From: Plasmodiophora brassicae
Taxonomy: Eukaryota > Endomyxa: Phytomyxea > Phytomyxea > Plasmodiophorida
Reading direction: 5' to 3'
Assembly: GCA_036867785.1 (NCBI GenBank)
Contig: CP145423.1
Span: forward strand, 744,001-808,000
Length of the DNA stretch: 64,000 nt
Shown piece by piece: positions 33,375 through 44,768 of the stretch. The position numbers and the translations under genes are program-made. The notes under the pieces were generated by a model. It ran no database searches. It was not told the DNA's origin and saw nothing but the letters and a program-made list of their open reading frames with translations. Numbering within the stretch: position 1 is the first letter of the stretch; each line of letters opens with the position of its first letter.

Positions 33375-33974
33375 TTATTTCTTGGAGGGGGCGCGCGTGC
33401 GCCACATGCCCTCGCCGTCGTCCGCCATGCCGCCGCTGGTGGGCGCCGACTCGTCCGACCCTGTGGCGCTGGCCTTGCCGCTGGCGACCGTGTTGCCGCT
33501 GCTGGCGCCCTTGCTGCCGCTGCCGGCGCCCTTGTTGCCGCTGCCGGCGCCCTTGTTGCTGCTGTCGTCGCCGCTGGTGTTGTCGTTGCTGTCGTTACCG
33601 TTCGCTTTGTTGCTGCTGCTGCTGCGACCGCCGCTCTTCTTGCTGGGCGCTGCCGCCTTCTTCGACCGCTGTCGAAAGTTCGCGGGCTGTTGCTGGCGTT
33701 TCCGGCGTGTCGGGCCGCGCTGCGCCTGCGTCTTCTTGGGCGCGACGGGTGCCGCCCCGCCCATCATCTTGTGGACGACGGGCACCTTCCGCTCCTGGAC
33801 GTTGACGACGACCTCGGCGGGGCGATCCGCACGCACCGGGACACCGACGACGGTCGTCCCCGGCCCGACCGTCGTCGTCGACCCGTTCGTCACCGTCGTC
33901 GTCGCCGTTTGCGCCAGGGCGCCGGCCGACAGCGTCGCGGCCACGAGCAGGCAGGTCTTCGTGAACGTCAGCAT
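33375..33974 (-). CDS. Predicted secreted basic low-complexity protein
   Basis: Single exon, 199 residues. The start MLTFTKTCLLVAATLSAGALAQ is a typical signal peptide. The mature chain has a Thr-rich segment, a short hydrophobic strand region (PAEVVVNVQERKVPVVHKMMG), then a Lys/Arg/Gln-rich part and a Ser/Gly/Asn/Lys repeat region (SNKGAGSGNKGAGSGSKGAS). No cysteines beyond the signal peptide and no transmembrane segment. Such proteins may bind polyanions or form part of a wall or spore coat; that is inference. No family is recognised. Confidence 0.7.
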   Translation of the reverse strand: MLTFTKTCLLVAATLSAGALAQTATTTVTNGSTTTVGPGTTVVGVPVRADRPAEVVVNVQERKVPVVHKMMGGAAPVAPKKTQAQRGPTRRKRQQQPANFRQRSKKAAAPSKKSGGRSSSSNKANGNDSNDNTSGDDSSNKGAGSGNKGAGSGSKGASSGNTVASGKASATGSDESAPTSGGMADDGEGMWRTRAPSKK

Positions 33975-34272
33975 TGTTTTTCCCCCGAAGAACGACGGTC
34001 CAGACGCGCGCGCTGTTGCCGGGAACGCGTTCGAAAGCAGAATGCCCGGTCGGGGGGGTCGACCCGCCCATGGACCGATACGGCTGGGCCCGCGAGTCCA
34101 GACCGATGACGTCACCGGCCACCGGATCGTCGTGATTCACACAGTGGGCACACCTGCGGCGCCACGTGACGTCACCGCTCCAGGGGGACGGGGCGGCGTG
34201 GATGTGCAATCTCGATACACGTACGCGGCGGCTGTATTGATATACGACGGGGGTCCATACACGACGGGCTCG

Positions 34273-37200
34273 CTAGATGATGTCCTGCATCTTCTTCAGC
34301 TTGATGACGCACTTCCAGTCGTCCTGCGACAGGTAGTCCTTGAAGTTCGTCTTCAGGACGTCGATGGCGGGGCGGGACAGCCGGCTCTGCAGCGTGACCG
34401 TGTGGTCGAACTGGCGCCCGTACGTGACCGGCGCCTGGCCGGGGCGCGGCTCGATCTTGATGCAGACCTGCTGGCCGGCGCGCGCCTCGTTCACGTCCTT
34501 GTTGTTCAGCTCCAAGCCGGTCACCTCGCCGATCGGGATGTTGCCCTTCTCGAAGCAGACCAGGGGTGTACCTGGGCGCGCCCGCCGGCGAGTCAGACCG
34601 CTGCACCGACGTCGACGACGACGACAGACCTTTGCGCAGGATGCCCTCCTTGACGGTGACGCCAATGACGATCGGGTCCTTCATGCGGAAGATGTGCTCC
34701 TTCATGACCTCGAGGACGACGGGGAAGACGACGGTCGACTCGGCCTGCGCCTGGTTCTCCGACTCGACCTCCTTCATGTACGCGGTGAACTGGTCGAACA
34801 GGTGGTAGATGATGTCGGCCGTGAAGACGCGCACGCCATGGTCGGCGGCGAACTGTCGCGCCTCGGCCGACACCTGTCGCCCGCGTCGTCAGCACCGACG
34901 GGGACGACACACACACACACACACGCCCCGTACCTTGACGTCGAACGCGAGGATGACGGCGAACTCTCTCTGGCGCTCCAGCATGACGGAGGCGCGCATG
35001 ACGTCCTTCTTGTGGACCGGGCCGATGGCGATGCCCGAGACGGGGATCTTCATGTCGGCCAGGAACTGGAGCAGGGCCTCCAGCGAGCCCAGCGTCGACG
35101 CCTGCACGCAGACGCCCTTGCCGGACTTGTCGACCTTGGACAGGACCGACGCCAGGTCGGTCATGACCTCGTCCTTCAGGTCGTCGATGTCGTCGCCCGG
35201 GCCGCACACCAGCAGCTGCGAGCCGGCGACGGCGTCCTCGAGGCCGGACGCGGCGATCTGGACAGGCAAACGCGCTGGTCAGACCACCCGGGGTCGTCGT
35301 CGTCGAGCGGCACCCCCACCTTGATGCCGGCGGCCGCCTTGACCGACTTCAGCCGCTGGTACTCGCCCTTGACGCGCAGCTCGGTCATCGGGAACGGCGT
35401 CAGCAGCGCCCGAATCGTCGTGACGATCGGCCCGGACAGGCCGCACACGACGATCGTGTCGTTGACGTGCAGGTACCCGTTGCTCAGGATGACGTCGATC
35501 GTCGTGCCGATGCCGTCGACGACCTTGACCTGCACAGAGACGAACGCACAGGGTTACCACGACCGCCTGCGCGTCGGAGCGTCGCCGATGGCCGGCCCTA
35601 CCTCCAGGACGGTGCACTGGAGCTCGGAGATGTACTGGAGCCGTTCGCTCATCATGCTCTGCGTCAGCTGGACGAGCAGCATCAGCAGGTCGGGCAGGCC
35701 CTCGCCGGTGATGGCCGACGTGGGCACCAGCGACACGTTCTTGCGGAAATCCGTGTTCTTGTAGTACAGGGCACAGTTCAGACCTGCCCAGGCGACAGCA
35801 TCAGCAGGGGGGCCCGGCCGTCCGAGTGAACGCGCGCGCGCACGCACCCTGTTCCGCGAACGCGACCATGGTACTGGTGACGCGCTCGTCGAACTCCCGC
35901 TTGGCGTGGTCCTCCTGCTCGGCCAGCGTCGTGTGCAGGGGCGCCCACGAACGCGGCTTCCACCCATAAATACGGTCGATCTTGTTCAGCGCGACGATGA
36001 ACGGCGTCTTCCTCGACCTAACACGGGCAGGGCCAGGTTACACACACACACGACCAGAACGCGTACGATCGAGGGCCCTACCTCAGCAACCGCAGCGACT
36101 CCAGGGTCTGCTGCTCGAGGCCGTGCATGATGTCGACGACGAGGATGGCGATGTCGCAGAGCGACGACCCCCTGGAGCGCAGGTTCGTGAACGACTCGTG
36201 CCCGGGCGTGTCGATGATCAGCAGGCCCGGCAGGCGGTACTCGAGCGGCTTCTTCTGCAGGCTGTTCAGCTCGGCCGTCTTTGCCTTGATCGACTCCATC
36301 GGGAAGTACGACGCGCCAATCTGCTGCGTGATGCCGCCCGCTTCGCCGTCCTGCACCTTCGTCTGGCGGATCTTGTCCAGGATCTTCGTCTTGCCCGTGT
36401 CGACGTGCCCGAGGATGCAGCAGATGGGCGACCGCAGGTTCGACGCCGACCTCTCGGCCAGCGCGCGCTGCCGACGTTGCTCACGACGATCCCGACTCTC
36501 CTGACGCGCTTGCGCTGTTCACAGCGGCCCCACCGTCAGCGGGGACCCATTCACACGCAGCCGAATGACGACGACGAACCTGCGTCCGCATCGTCACTAT
36601 CGTGATCCTCATCAGAGGTCGCCGGCGTCCCGTTCGTGTCGGCAGCGGCAGCAGCAGGAACGGCGTCGGCTTTCGCAGGCGACGACGCCTTCGCCGGCGT
36701 CCTTGCGCCAGAGGTCTTTTCGGCAGCCAGACGCGCCTGCTCGGCGGCCTCCTTCTCGCGTTGCCGCTGCTGCCGGCGGTACAGGCGTTCGCGGTGGCGC
36801 TGCAGGCGAGCCTTCTGGCGCGCCGCCTTCCGCGCCTCCTTCTCGCGACGTGCTTCCCGCTCCTCCTCGCTGTCCATGTCCCAGGCGTCGAGAACGGACT
36901 CGGACGACGACGCCGGCGACGGTTCGGATAGCGCTTCGTCTTCGTCGCCCTTCTCCTCCTGCTCCGGTTCGGGCGCCTCGGGTTCGACGACTTCTGCAAC
37001 AGGAGGCTGAGGTTCCGGCTCCACCGCGGGAGTCGGCTCAGGAGCGGCGGGTTCCTCCTGCGACGCAGGCTCGGCCGCGGGTTCCTCCTCCTTCTGCTCT
37101 GCGGCAGCGGCACCGGGCTTGGGCGCCGGCTTCTTCCCTTTGCGCCTGACGATCGGCCTAGGTTTCTTGGCAGCCTCGGCCGGCGGGAGGACGCCCTGCG

Positions 37201-38468
37201 CTCGCATCTGCTCGAGGAACGCCTGGTTCTTCTCGGCTTTCGCCTTTTGCGCTGCACAGACGACACGATTGAGAGAACGGTGGGGCAGGGGGCACCAGGC
37301 GAGACTCGCCGCACTCTTGCTTAACAGTTTGCCCTGCCGACGCAGCTCCTCCTGCTTCTTCTTCTTCTCCTCGACCCGCCTCAGGCGTTCTTCCTCCCTT
37401 CTGCGCTCCTGATATTCGCCCGACGGTGAACGACCAATATGCCAGCGCTCAGCGTGGCCCGCGACGTACCTCTTCCTCTTCCAGGCGGCGCTCCTCCTCG
37501 ATGCGTCTGAGGCGCTCCTCCTCCTGGCGCTTGAACTCCTCCTCGGCGCGCTTCTGCGCCTCGAGCTGCTCCTTCAGACGCTGGATCATCGCCGACGGTT
37601 TCGCCGCTTTCGACGGCGCGGGCGCGGCAGCGGCAGCGCCCTCCTCCTGTACAAGGTTCGCGTACGCCGTCAGCACCAGACCGCTACACGGCACGCTCGA
37701 CGGCGGTCACCTTCTCCTTCTTCTTCTTTGGCTTCTTCTTCTTCTTCGGCTCGTCGGCGGCCGCCGGTTCAGCGGGTTCGGCCAGCTGGGCCAGCAGGTC
37801 GTCCAGCTCATTCGGGGCGGCGCCGCCGGCAGTCGTCGCCCCCTGTCGTTGATGACCATCGGTCAGCGCGAGTTGTGGAACAGCAGCGATAGACAGGGCA
37901 CGCGGCCGACCTGCTGGGGTGCGTCGGCCACCGGCGATCGTCCGGCGGCGGTGACGGGCGCGCCCGCATCCTTCTTCCCCTTCTGCTTCTTCTTGGACTT
38001 GGACGGCGCGTCGCTGACCTCCAGACCGGCCAGGATCGCTTCGATGTCGTCGCCTGCCGCCTGCACGGGCGGCAGGGTCAGCACGACATCCGCAGATGCG
38101 CAGCAGCAACGCGGGCGAACCTTCTTCGGCGCCACGTCAGCAACGCGTGCCGCCGGGGCAGGCTCTGCGGCCGCCTGCTTCTTCCCCTTCTGCTTCTTCT
38201 TGTTCTTCCCCGGTTTCCCGGCGGCGGGCTCATCCGCGTTCAGGTCCGCCAGCAACGCATCGATATCGTCACTGGCGGGCTTCGCCGCCGCCTGCTTCCT
38301 GGCCGGCGGCGGCGCCCGTCGTGTCGCGGCAGGCGTCGGCGCCACGTCATGCTGCGGCGCCTCATCGCTGTGTTCCGCATCGGAATCGCCGAGCATATCG
38401 AACACGTTGCGCTGCGGCCGACTCGACAACGCCACGTCGGCGTCGTCGCCGCTCCCGGAATCGCTCAT
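34273..38468 (-). CDS. EIF5B: Translation initiation factor eIF5B
   Basis: GTPase that joins the ribosomal subunits at initiation. The N-terminal ~590 residues are charged and low-complexity with Lys-rich runs. The GTPase carries the P-loop [11 protein letters not shown], Switch 2 [10 protein letters not shown], and VALNKIDR; domains II-IV follow with [22 protein letters not shown] and [13 protein letters not shown], ending KLKKMQDII. Twelve introns (34572-34629, 34874-34933, 35258-35319, 35530-35601, 35784-35847, 36018-36081, 36501-36556, 37252-37314, 37409-37469, 37647-37710, 37843-37910, 38061-38120; 56-72 nt) give 1147 residues in one frame. One intron contains a (GT)9 run. The boundary of 37647-37710 is the least certain. 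It has more introns than any other gene here. Confidence 0.96.
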
Positions 38469-38663
38469 GGTTGCCGCGCGCGTATGCGCCGTCTATATAT
38501 GATCCAGCAGCAGCAGCAGCAGGGCGGGCAGAGCGACCTGCAGCGACCGCGACGACGAGCTACAACTGCGCAAGTCCGCGACTCCGCCGGGCCCAGACCG
38601 TTGTCCGACGCTCCCCCCCGCCACTGTCGCATTCCGTCGCAGGCGTCCAGGGTGAAAATGTAT

Positions 38664-39365
38664 TCATCGGCGGGTCTTGCTGCCGCGGCCGTCGCTGGCA
38701 CGCGCCACGACGGATTCGACGGCGTCGATGCGCTCGGCGAGGATCATGACGATCTCGCTGATGCGTTCGTACTGCTCGCGGATCTCGCCGAGCGACAGCA
38801 ACCCGCGGCAGGACGCCGGCGCGGACGGCGTCCCGGACCCGGTCGTGTACCTACGCGGGCGCGGGTCAGAGCGCAACGCTAGCATGGACGACGACGGGCG
38901 TTCGCCGGGGCACCCACGTCTGGATTGCCTTGGTCGAGAATGTGTACATGCCCCTGCGACACAAACGTGAGTCTCTACGTACGTTGCCCCGCGCTGGGCA
39001 ACCCTGTCGTACCTGGCGAGGTCCAGGTGCGGCGGCGTGCTGATGTACTGCCTGCCGATCACGTTGTTGCAGGCGGCGCACGCGACGACCTGGTACGTAC
39101 TGATGGCGTCGTACCCGACCGATGATAGCTGGGGCTGTCGACAGTGTTGTCAGGAGCGATGCGCGCATGGACACCGCGTGCGCGGGGCGACGACCTCGGC
39201 GCCCACGGCCACGCCGACCGCTGACCGGACCGTGATCAGGCCGAACCGGTCGTCGGCGCCCACCAGCGACGTCGTGTCGGCGACGATCGCCCGGCACTGC
39301 CCGCACGACAGGACGACCACCGGGTCAGCGCCCTGCTCGGCGGTGCCGTCGGCATCAGCGCCCAT
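38664..39365 (-). CDS. MIS18: MIS18 (Yippee-type) centromere-licensing protein
   Basis: MIS18 marks centromeres for CENP-A/CENH3 loading. The Yippee-like zinc fold shows VVVLSCGQCRAIVADTTSLVG and, after intron 39129-39194, YQVVACAACNNVIGRQYISTP: the two CxxC pairs. A further intron (38954-39011, 58 nt, or a shorter 37-nt alternative) precedes GHVHILDQGNPDV. The C-terminal exon is a coiled coil (LGEIREQYERISEIVMILAERIDAVESVV) ending SKTRR, as in MIS18A/B. I could not fix the junction before this last exon: no GT donor gives the right phase, so an unseen intron variant or sequence error is possible. The ATG at 39365 precedes the first CxxC by about 20 codons. Confidence 0.75.
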
Positions 39366-39566
39366 CGTCACGCCGCGGGATCGACCGCGCAACGGCTAAT
39401 TGGGTTGCCAGACGTGGTGACTGGTGCTCGTAGCCAGGCCAGCGCCGTCAGCGACACGCGAATGTATTAACGGGCGCCAGGTCGACCGCCTGCCTACCTG
39501 TCCGACAGCTGTCAGACCCTGTGCGAGCCGTCGCGGACGCCTCCACGAACGTCGCCCGCCCCGGGC

Positions 39567-42136
39567 CTATCGAGCAGCGCCGCGAATCACAGTGACGGCG
39601 GCAGAGTCGACCCGGTGCGCCAGGTCGCGATCGGTCTGCGCCGGCGGGCGCAGCAGGCCGCACAGGCGGAGGAGGTCGGCGGCCAGGTCCGGGAAGGCCT
39701 GGGCCATCAGGACGAGCGCGGGCAGGCAGGCGCGCAGCACGTCGACGTGCGGGGCGACGGTGTCGACCGTGTCGTCGGCGAACCGCTCGGCGATGATCAG
39801 GCGGCAGATGCGGTGCGCCCGGTCGGACGGGTACCGTGTCGACAGGTGGGCCGTCAGCCAGATCGCGCGTACTTGCGCGTCCTGCCCAGGACGGACGTCA
39901 GAGGTACGCGACGGCGCACGCGTGCATCGAACGCGAATACCATGTCCGGGTCGGACAGCAGCGCGGGAAGCGACTCGACGGCGTCCTCCAGAGCGGGCAC
40001 GTTCCCCACCACGCGCTGCACGTCGCCCAGCGACAACCTGGGGAGCAGCGCATCGAACAGCGACGGGCGGCGGCGCAGGCGCCGATCGACGAATTCGTGC
40101 TGGTCGAGCGCCAGCGCCCGCGCAACGACAGCGACCTCATGGGACGGGTCGCCGTTGTGGTCCAGGAAGACGCCGAGCGCGTCGAGCAGGACGGCCAGGT
40201 GCGCGTTGCGCTCCAGACGGACGGCAGCGGACGGGTGCCGGCACAGCGTCGTCACGGAAACGTGCCGCCCGACGATGGACGCGATCGTCGTGCAGTAGAA
40301 CCGCAGGCCGCCCACGATCGGACGCCACGACCTCCACATGCGACGGAACCGCCCGGAATCGATGCCGTCCGCGCCCGCCCTGATCCGGTCCAGGACGGCC
40401 GCGACGCAATCCACCCCGACCGCCTTCACGTTCGTCGGGCCTGTTCAGACGGTGGTTAGCGAGCGCGCGCGCGCGTGCGTACAACGCAGAGCGAAACCTG
40501 GCGCCCTGACTGGATCGCACAGCTCGGGATGGTGGGTGGCGAGCAGCGTCAGCAGCGGGGCGGGCGTGTCGGGTCGGTGCGCCAGGGCCTCCAGCGGCGC
40601 CGACGCCAGTACCGTGCGCGAGTACTGGGGCACCCTGTCGACGCCCCGCCTGCGAACGGCGTCCGCATGGCACAGGACGTAGTAGGCGACCAGCGACAGG
40701 ACGGCAACCTCGCGGTCGTGTTGCAGCGGTCGCAGGCCGTCCCCGCCGATGGCACCGAGCATCGCAGCAATGTCATCGGCGCCCAGGTACAGGGTCTCCC
40801 GGGCGACCGACTGCTCAGCGAGCTCCTTCAGGGCTGGCATCCACACCTAACGCGCGGGGTCGTATCAGCGTTCCAGGCGCCAAACGTCGTCAGTGACGCC
40901 ACGAACCGGGTGGACGGGGAGCGCAACGCCCGGCAGGGTCTGGACAATGAAATGCCTCAGCTCGCGCGGATGGGCCGTCGGCGACACCTTCCGGTGCAGG
41001 AGCGCATAGTGGAACAGCGACGGGTGGGAGAAGGCGCACAGACTGCCGGACGACGATTCTGTGGCGACGAGCGCGCCGTACACGGCGTCGATCTGCGACG
41101 CCAGCGGCCTGACCGTGATGGAGACGGCGTCGGACAGGGCCTTGCCCAGCTCGTCGCGTTCGTCGACGAGCGCGAACAGCGTCACACGCTGGAACAGCAG
41201 GCTTCGGGGGCAGTTGCCGAGCGAAACGGGCGCCTGCGGGCACGCGAGCATGAAGCACAGCGCTTCGTCGCAGGACGCGTTCGCCGATGCCGCCGCGGCG
41301 ACCAGGTCCCGATCGAGGTCGATCGGGACCGTGGCAAGGACCTGCAGGACGAGACGCAACGCGATGTTCGCGTCCGCCGTCTGGAGCCGTTCCCGGATCG
41401 CGGGCAGGACGCGGGCCAGCAGGCCCGGGTCGCCGCGCATCGCCACGACCGTCGGGTGCGACCGATCCGTCAGGATGCTCGCCAGGTAGACATGCTCGTC
41501 GCCGACAATGTCGCACGATACGCGCAGGACGACGTCGGCCAGGTGCATGTGCCGGCAGGCGACGCGGCGAACGCGACGCGCGTCCAGCTCCGATAGCGAC
41601 GCCAGCTGGAACAGGGTGCCGCTCGACGACGCCTGTTGCACGCGAGACACGTCAGTACGGGCATGGCGTGGCACGCGTCGACGTACGTCGTGTTGGGCGT
41701 GATCGCACAGCCAGGAGATCAGCGCCGCGGCCGTGTCCGAGCGTCGAATGTTGGCGTACAGGTCCTGCGCGTACCCATAGCGGACGGCGTTCGCGAAGAG
41801 TGTGTCGCGCGCGTCAGCAGGCAGGTCGAGGTCGTTCACCGCGCCCGCCACGATGAACGAGATCTCCCGGTGGAGGATCGGGGCGGACAGGAGGCGCGCG
41901 GGGCCGTCGCCCTCCAGCTCGCCCAGGACGTACGCGACCCGATCGGGGAGGCTGGCGCGCGAGTATTCCGCAACGGAGCACGCCGCGCGCCGTCGTCGCT
42001 GCCGGCTGGCGGGCACGGCCAGCAGAACGCGGGCGGCGAGGTTCGCATCCCCGGCGACACGACCGAGCGCGTCCGCCAGCAGGCGCGATCGCCCGCGCCA
42101 CGCAACGCCGACCAGCGACGGTAGCACCGACCGCAG

Positions 42137-42167
<31 letters not shown>

Positions 42168-42211
42168 CGCCCGATTGCATCACGGTCGCCCGATCGTAAC
42201 GCCGCGTGCAT
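39567..42211 (-). CDS. Unrecognised 804-residue helical-repeat protein
   Basis: Five exons join in one frame after removing introns 41633-41686, 40847-40906, 40441-40497 and 39882-39940 (54-60 nt). The third-to-last joins across two in-frame stops. The product is alpha-helical throughout (for example VVLRVSCDIVGDEHVYLASIL, ALVLMAQAFPDLAADLLRLCGLL), Ala/Leu/Arg/Asp-rich, with no membrane segment or signal peptide. It resembles large HEAT-type scaffold subunits, but I recognise no family; an Integrator- or Fanconi-type scaffold is possible and untested. The first ATG at 42211 may not be the true start, as the frame extends upstream without ATG. Another large helical protein of similar style lies at 23332-26712; the two are not obviously paralogues. 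Confidence 0.65.
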
Positions 42212-42532
42212 GACGCGATGCGCGACGCCGTCGGCAGACAAGTGCGCGCGTCCGACTGCGACCGAGGGAGGGGTACGGGGGCCTCAGCGATACAAGCCTG
42301 GCAAGTGGGAACGGCAGGTAGGATCCGGATGTCAGGGCTTGCGTTGGCACGTTCGGTGCCCGTCGTCGTTGTCCCCGACTCCCCGCCGATGACACAGTGC
42401 GCCCGGATCATCTCAGCAGGCCCCCTGCAGCGAGTGTAACGGGCTGATCTCTGTCGGGCAACTTTAGCGCACGCGCCACAAGGGACGCTATGTCGTGTAT
42501 TGGACGACGGGGGCCCGGTGGACCCGGCGTTC

Positions 42533-43327
42533 TTAGGCGGCGATGGCGACGACGACGACGGCAGCGATGGCGCTGACGGCGACACGGGACGACACGGCGG
42601 CGTTACTGTCGTCGTCGCCGGCGGCGACGTCGTCGAGGTCCGCCTGGGCCTTCTCGAACGCCTGGTCCAGCTGGGCCTTGACGTCGGCGTACGTCGCGAC
42701 GCGCTTGGCGACGTCGTCATACTCGGACTTCAGGGCCTTCTTCTTGGCGTCGACGATCTGGGACACCAGGGCGCGGCGCTGCTCCGTCGTCTGCTGCTTG
42801 GCGCCCGCGTCGGTATCCTTAGGCTCCGTCGTCTGCTGCTTGGCGCCCGCGTCGGTACCCTTGAGCACCTTCTCCACCTCGGTGCGGGCCTCGCCGACGA
42901 GGCCGGTGGCGAACGTCTGGAACTCGACCACGTCTGGGTCATCGACCAGCTCGGCGAGCTTCTTCTGCGCGTCGTCCAGGGCCGCCTGCAGCGTCTGCTT
43001 GGCGTCGCCTTCCTGGACATCCTTGACGATCTCGTCGTACTTCTTCGACAGGTCTGCACGGCCCTTCTGCACGATCGGGGTCGCCTCGTCGCGACGTCGC
43101 GCCCAGGCGGCCTTGTCCGCGGTGTCCTTGATCTCGGCCAACGCCACGGCGCCCCTCGTTAACACGACGATGCGATCGTTGGCGAAATCTTGGAACCTCT
43201 GCAGCAGGTCCTGGTCGGTCGGCTTCGGCTTGGCCGTTTTGTCGCCGCTCTCTGCGCCTTTCGTCGCAGCCGCCAGCTGGACGGCCAGGGACGCGACGGC
43301 AATCAGGATGACCTTGCGGGTGTACAT
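42533..43327 (-). CDS. Secreted helical surface-type protein A (left arm)
   Basis: 264 residues, single exon. The N-terminus MYTRKVILIAVASLAVQLAAA is a signal peptide. The mature chain is Lys/Asp/Ala/Gln-rich alpha-helix, likely coiled coil, with no cysteine. It ends in a small-residue stretch then VAVSAIAAVVVVAIAA with no basic tail, the form of a GPI-attachment signal. Residues around 165-192 are a 14-residue unit repeated in tandem (TDAGAKQQTTEPKD). The C-terminal half is homologous to part of protein B (DVVEFQTFA and DVTEFQTAA align). Function unknown; a cell-surface or host-interaction role is inferred from the signals and copy structure. Confidence 0.9.
   Translation of the reverse strand: MYTRKVILIAVASLAVQLAAATKGAESGDKTAKPKPTDQDLLQRFQDFANDRIVVLTRGAVALAEIKDTADKAAWARRRDEATPIVQKGRADLSKKYDEIVKDVQEGDAKQTLQAALDDAQKKLAELVDDPDVVEFQTFATGLVGEARTEVEKVLKGTDAGAKQQTTEPKDTDAGAKQQTTEQRRALVSQIVDAKKKALKSEYDDVAKRVATYADVKAQLDQAFEKAQADLDDVAAGDDDSNAAVSSRVAVSAIAAVVVVAIAA
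42781..42858. repeat. 42-bp tandem duplication inside gene A
   Basis: Two copies of a 42-bp unit, in frame, are present here and only one diverged copy in the mirror gene A'. This accounts exactly for the 42-base length difference between the two genes. Confidence 0.85.
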
Positions 43328-43369
43328 TGGGCGGCGGTGGGCGAAGGTGACGTTAGTTGATCCGTTCTA

Positions 43370-43565
43370 GTGCAGGGCGTTCAGGCTTGCGATATGGCGA
43401 ATAGATATGGATATGGCGGGCAGACAGGCGGGTCGGGCCTTCCGACCATGCCCGCCAGACCGATCGGTCGATCGATCCACGTTCGACATTCGGTCGGTCT
43501 GGTTCCGGCCCTGACCTGCCGGCCGGATGTCACGCCATGGCCTCGACGTGACTCACGCCGCCGCC
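43370..43565 (-). promoter_or_regulatory. Conserved promoter block of gene A, shared with gene B
   Basis: About 190 bp directly upstream of gene A recur, in inverted orientation, upstream of gene B (44530-44712). Shared words include ATCCATATCTATTCGCC, CTTCCGACCATG and a GTGAGTCACGTCGAGG block. The mirrored promoters of A' and B' lie at about 49240-49435 and 48093-48275. No TATA box is obvious. Confidence 0.7.
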
Positions 43566-44529
43566 AATGATTACTGCCCCGACGCTTGCTGCACAAGGCA
43601 CGGCCAGCCCGAAGTATCGGGTAAGCAGGGTGCATGTGCCCCCCAGCGCGGCAATCAGAGGACGACCAGGTGCACACGGTGCACCCCGCCATGTAGCGCT
43701 GATGCAACCCGCTGATCCTTTGTAGACGAGCAGAACACCGCCTTCTGTCAATTCAACCGAGGACGCCTTGGTAGCAGTTCTTGTGAACGTAGGCGTCCCC
43801 GGATGAGGAGGAGTGGGGGAGGGGGTGTGCCCAACCTGTCGCCTGATCCGGACCGGTGACACGAACCCAACGTGGCCATTGCGGCATTGGCGACATCATC
43901 TGCATCCTCGTATCCGAATGGACCTGCTAGCAGACACAGCAATCGCAATGTGGACGCCGGCCAACATCGCAGTGGTCGTCCGCGCTCCCGACGACGGTTA
44001 GAGTCGCTGCCGGACGGCTGTTGCTCCGTCTCGTCAGCGTCCATGTTCGCAGAGAATCGATCTTTGCGAGTAGAGGAGTGCTATCGCTTCCAGAGCGAAG
44101 CGCCGTCTGGTCGACTGGTGATCACAACACCCGGGTGTGATACCAGGTATCAGAGGGCGTATCAGGTGCACACCGCCCCCTCTCCCCGCCGGCGTTGCAG
44201 GGGATACAGATGCATCGAGGCGGGGCGACGGCGTACCCATTTGTGCATCCGGTACAGCGTCCAGCGGAACCGGGGTTCTCCACGACGACGTCACCGTTCG
44301 ACAGGAGCCGGCTGCCGGAGACACGCAGACGCGCCAGGCGCGACCGCAGAGACGTCAGCCAAACCAGCGCCCGCCCGGGCGATCGATCGACCCGGATCAG
44401 TCGAACCGCCTACTGCCGTTCCTCTGCGGTGCTGACCGGCCAGCGTCGTCGCGCGCCATGCCTCGTGAGTCATGCGCGGGCGAATTAATTCGATCGATGC
44501 CGACCTGTGGGCCCGTCCACGAGTGGGTG
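43566..44529. other. Spacer of about 1 kb between divergent genes A and B (mirrored at 48276-49239)
   Basis: No coding frame looks real. A 33-bp block around 44188-44220 (GATGCATCTGT on the minus strand) recurs in inverted orientation with a few changes near 46211-46242. Confidence 0.5.
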
Positions 44530-44712
44530 TGTGGCGGCGGCGTGAGTCACGTCGAGGGCGGGTGGCGTGTCAGCCGGCCGGTCAGGGCCGGAACTAGTCC
44601 GACCGGCTGTCGACGTGGATCGATCCCACGATCTGGCGGCCATGGTCGGAAGGCCCGATCAGCCTGCGCCCCCCATATCCATATCTATTCGCCGTATCGC
44701 AAGCCTGATCGT
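44530..44712 (+). promoter_or_regulatory. Conserved promoter block of gene B
   Basis: Inverted relative of the block upstream of gene A. The two promoters inside one arm are therefore themselves an inverted repeat, showing that A and B arose from one gene by an earlier inverted duplication or share control. Confidence 0.7.
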
Positions 44713-44768
44713 CCCGCACTAGAACCAATCCACGTCGTCCCCCCGCCGACCTGCACCTATTAACCACC

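Noticed and set aside
34900-34935. (GT)n run as a Z-DNA or regulatory element
   Set aside because: It lies inside an eIF5B intron near the donor and is explained as intron sequence; a role would be speculation.
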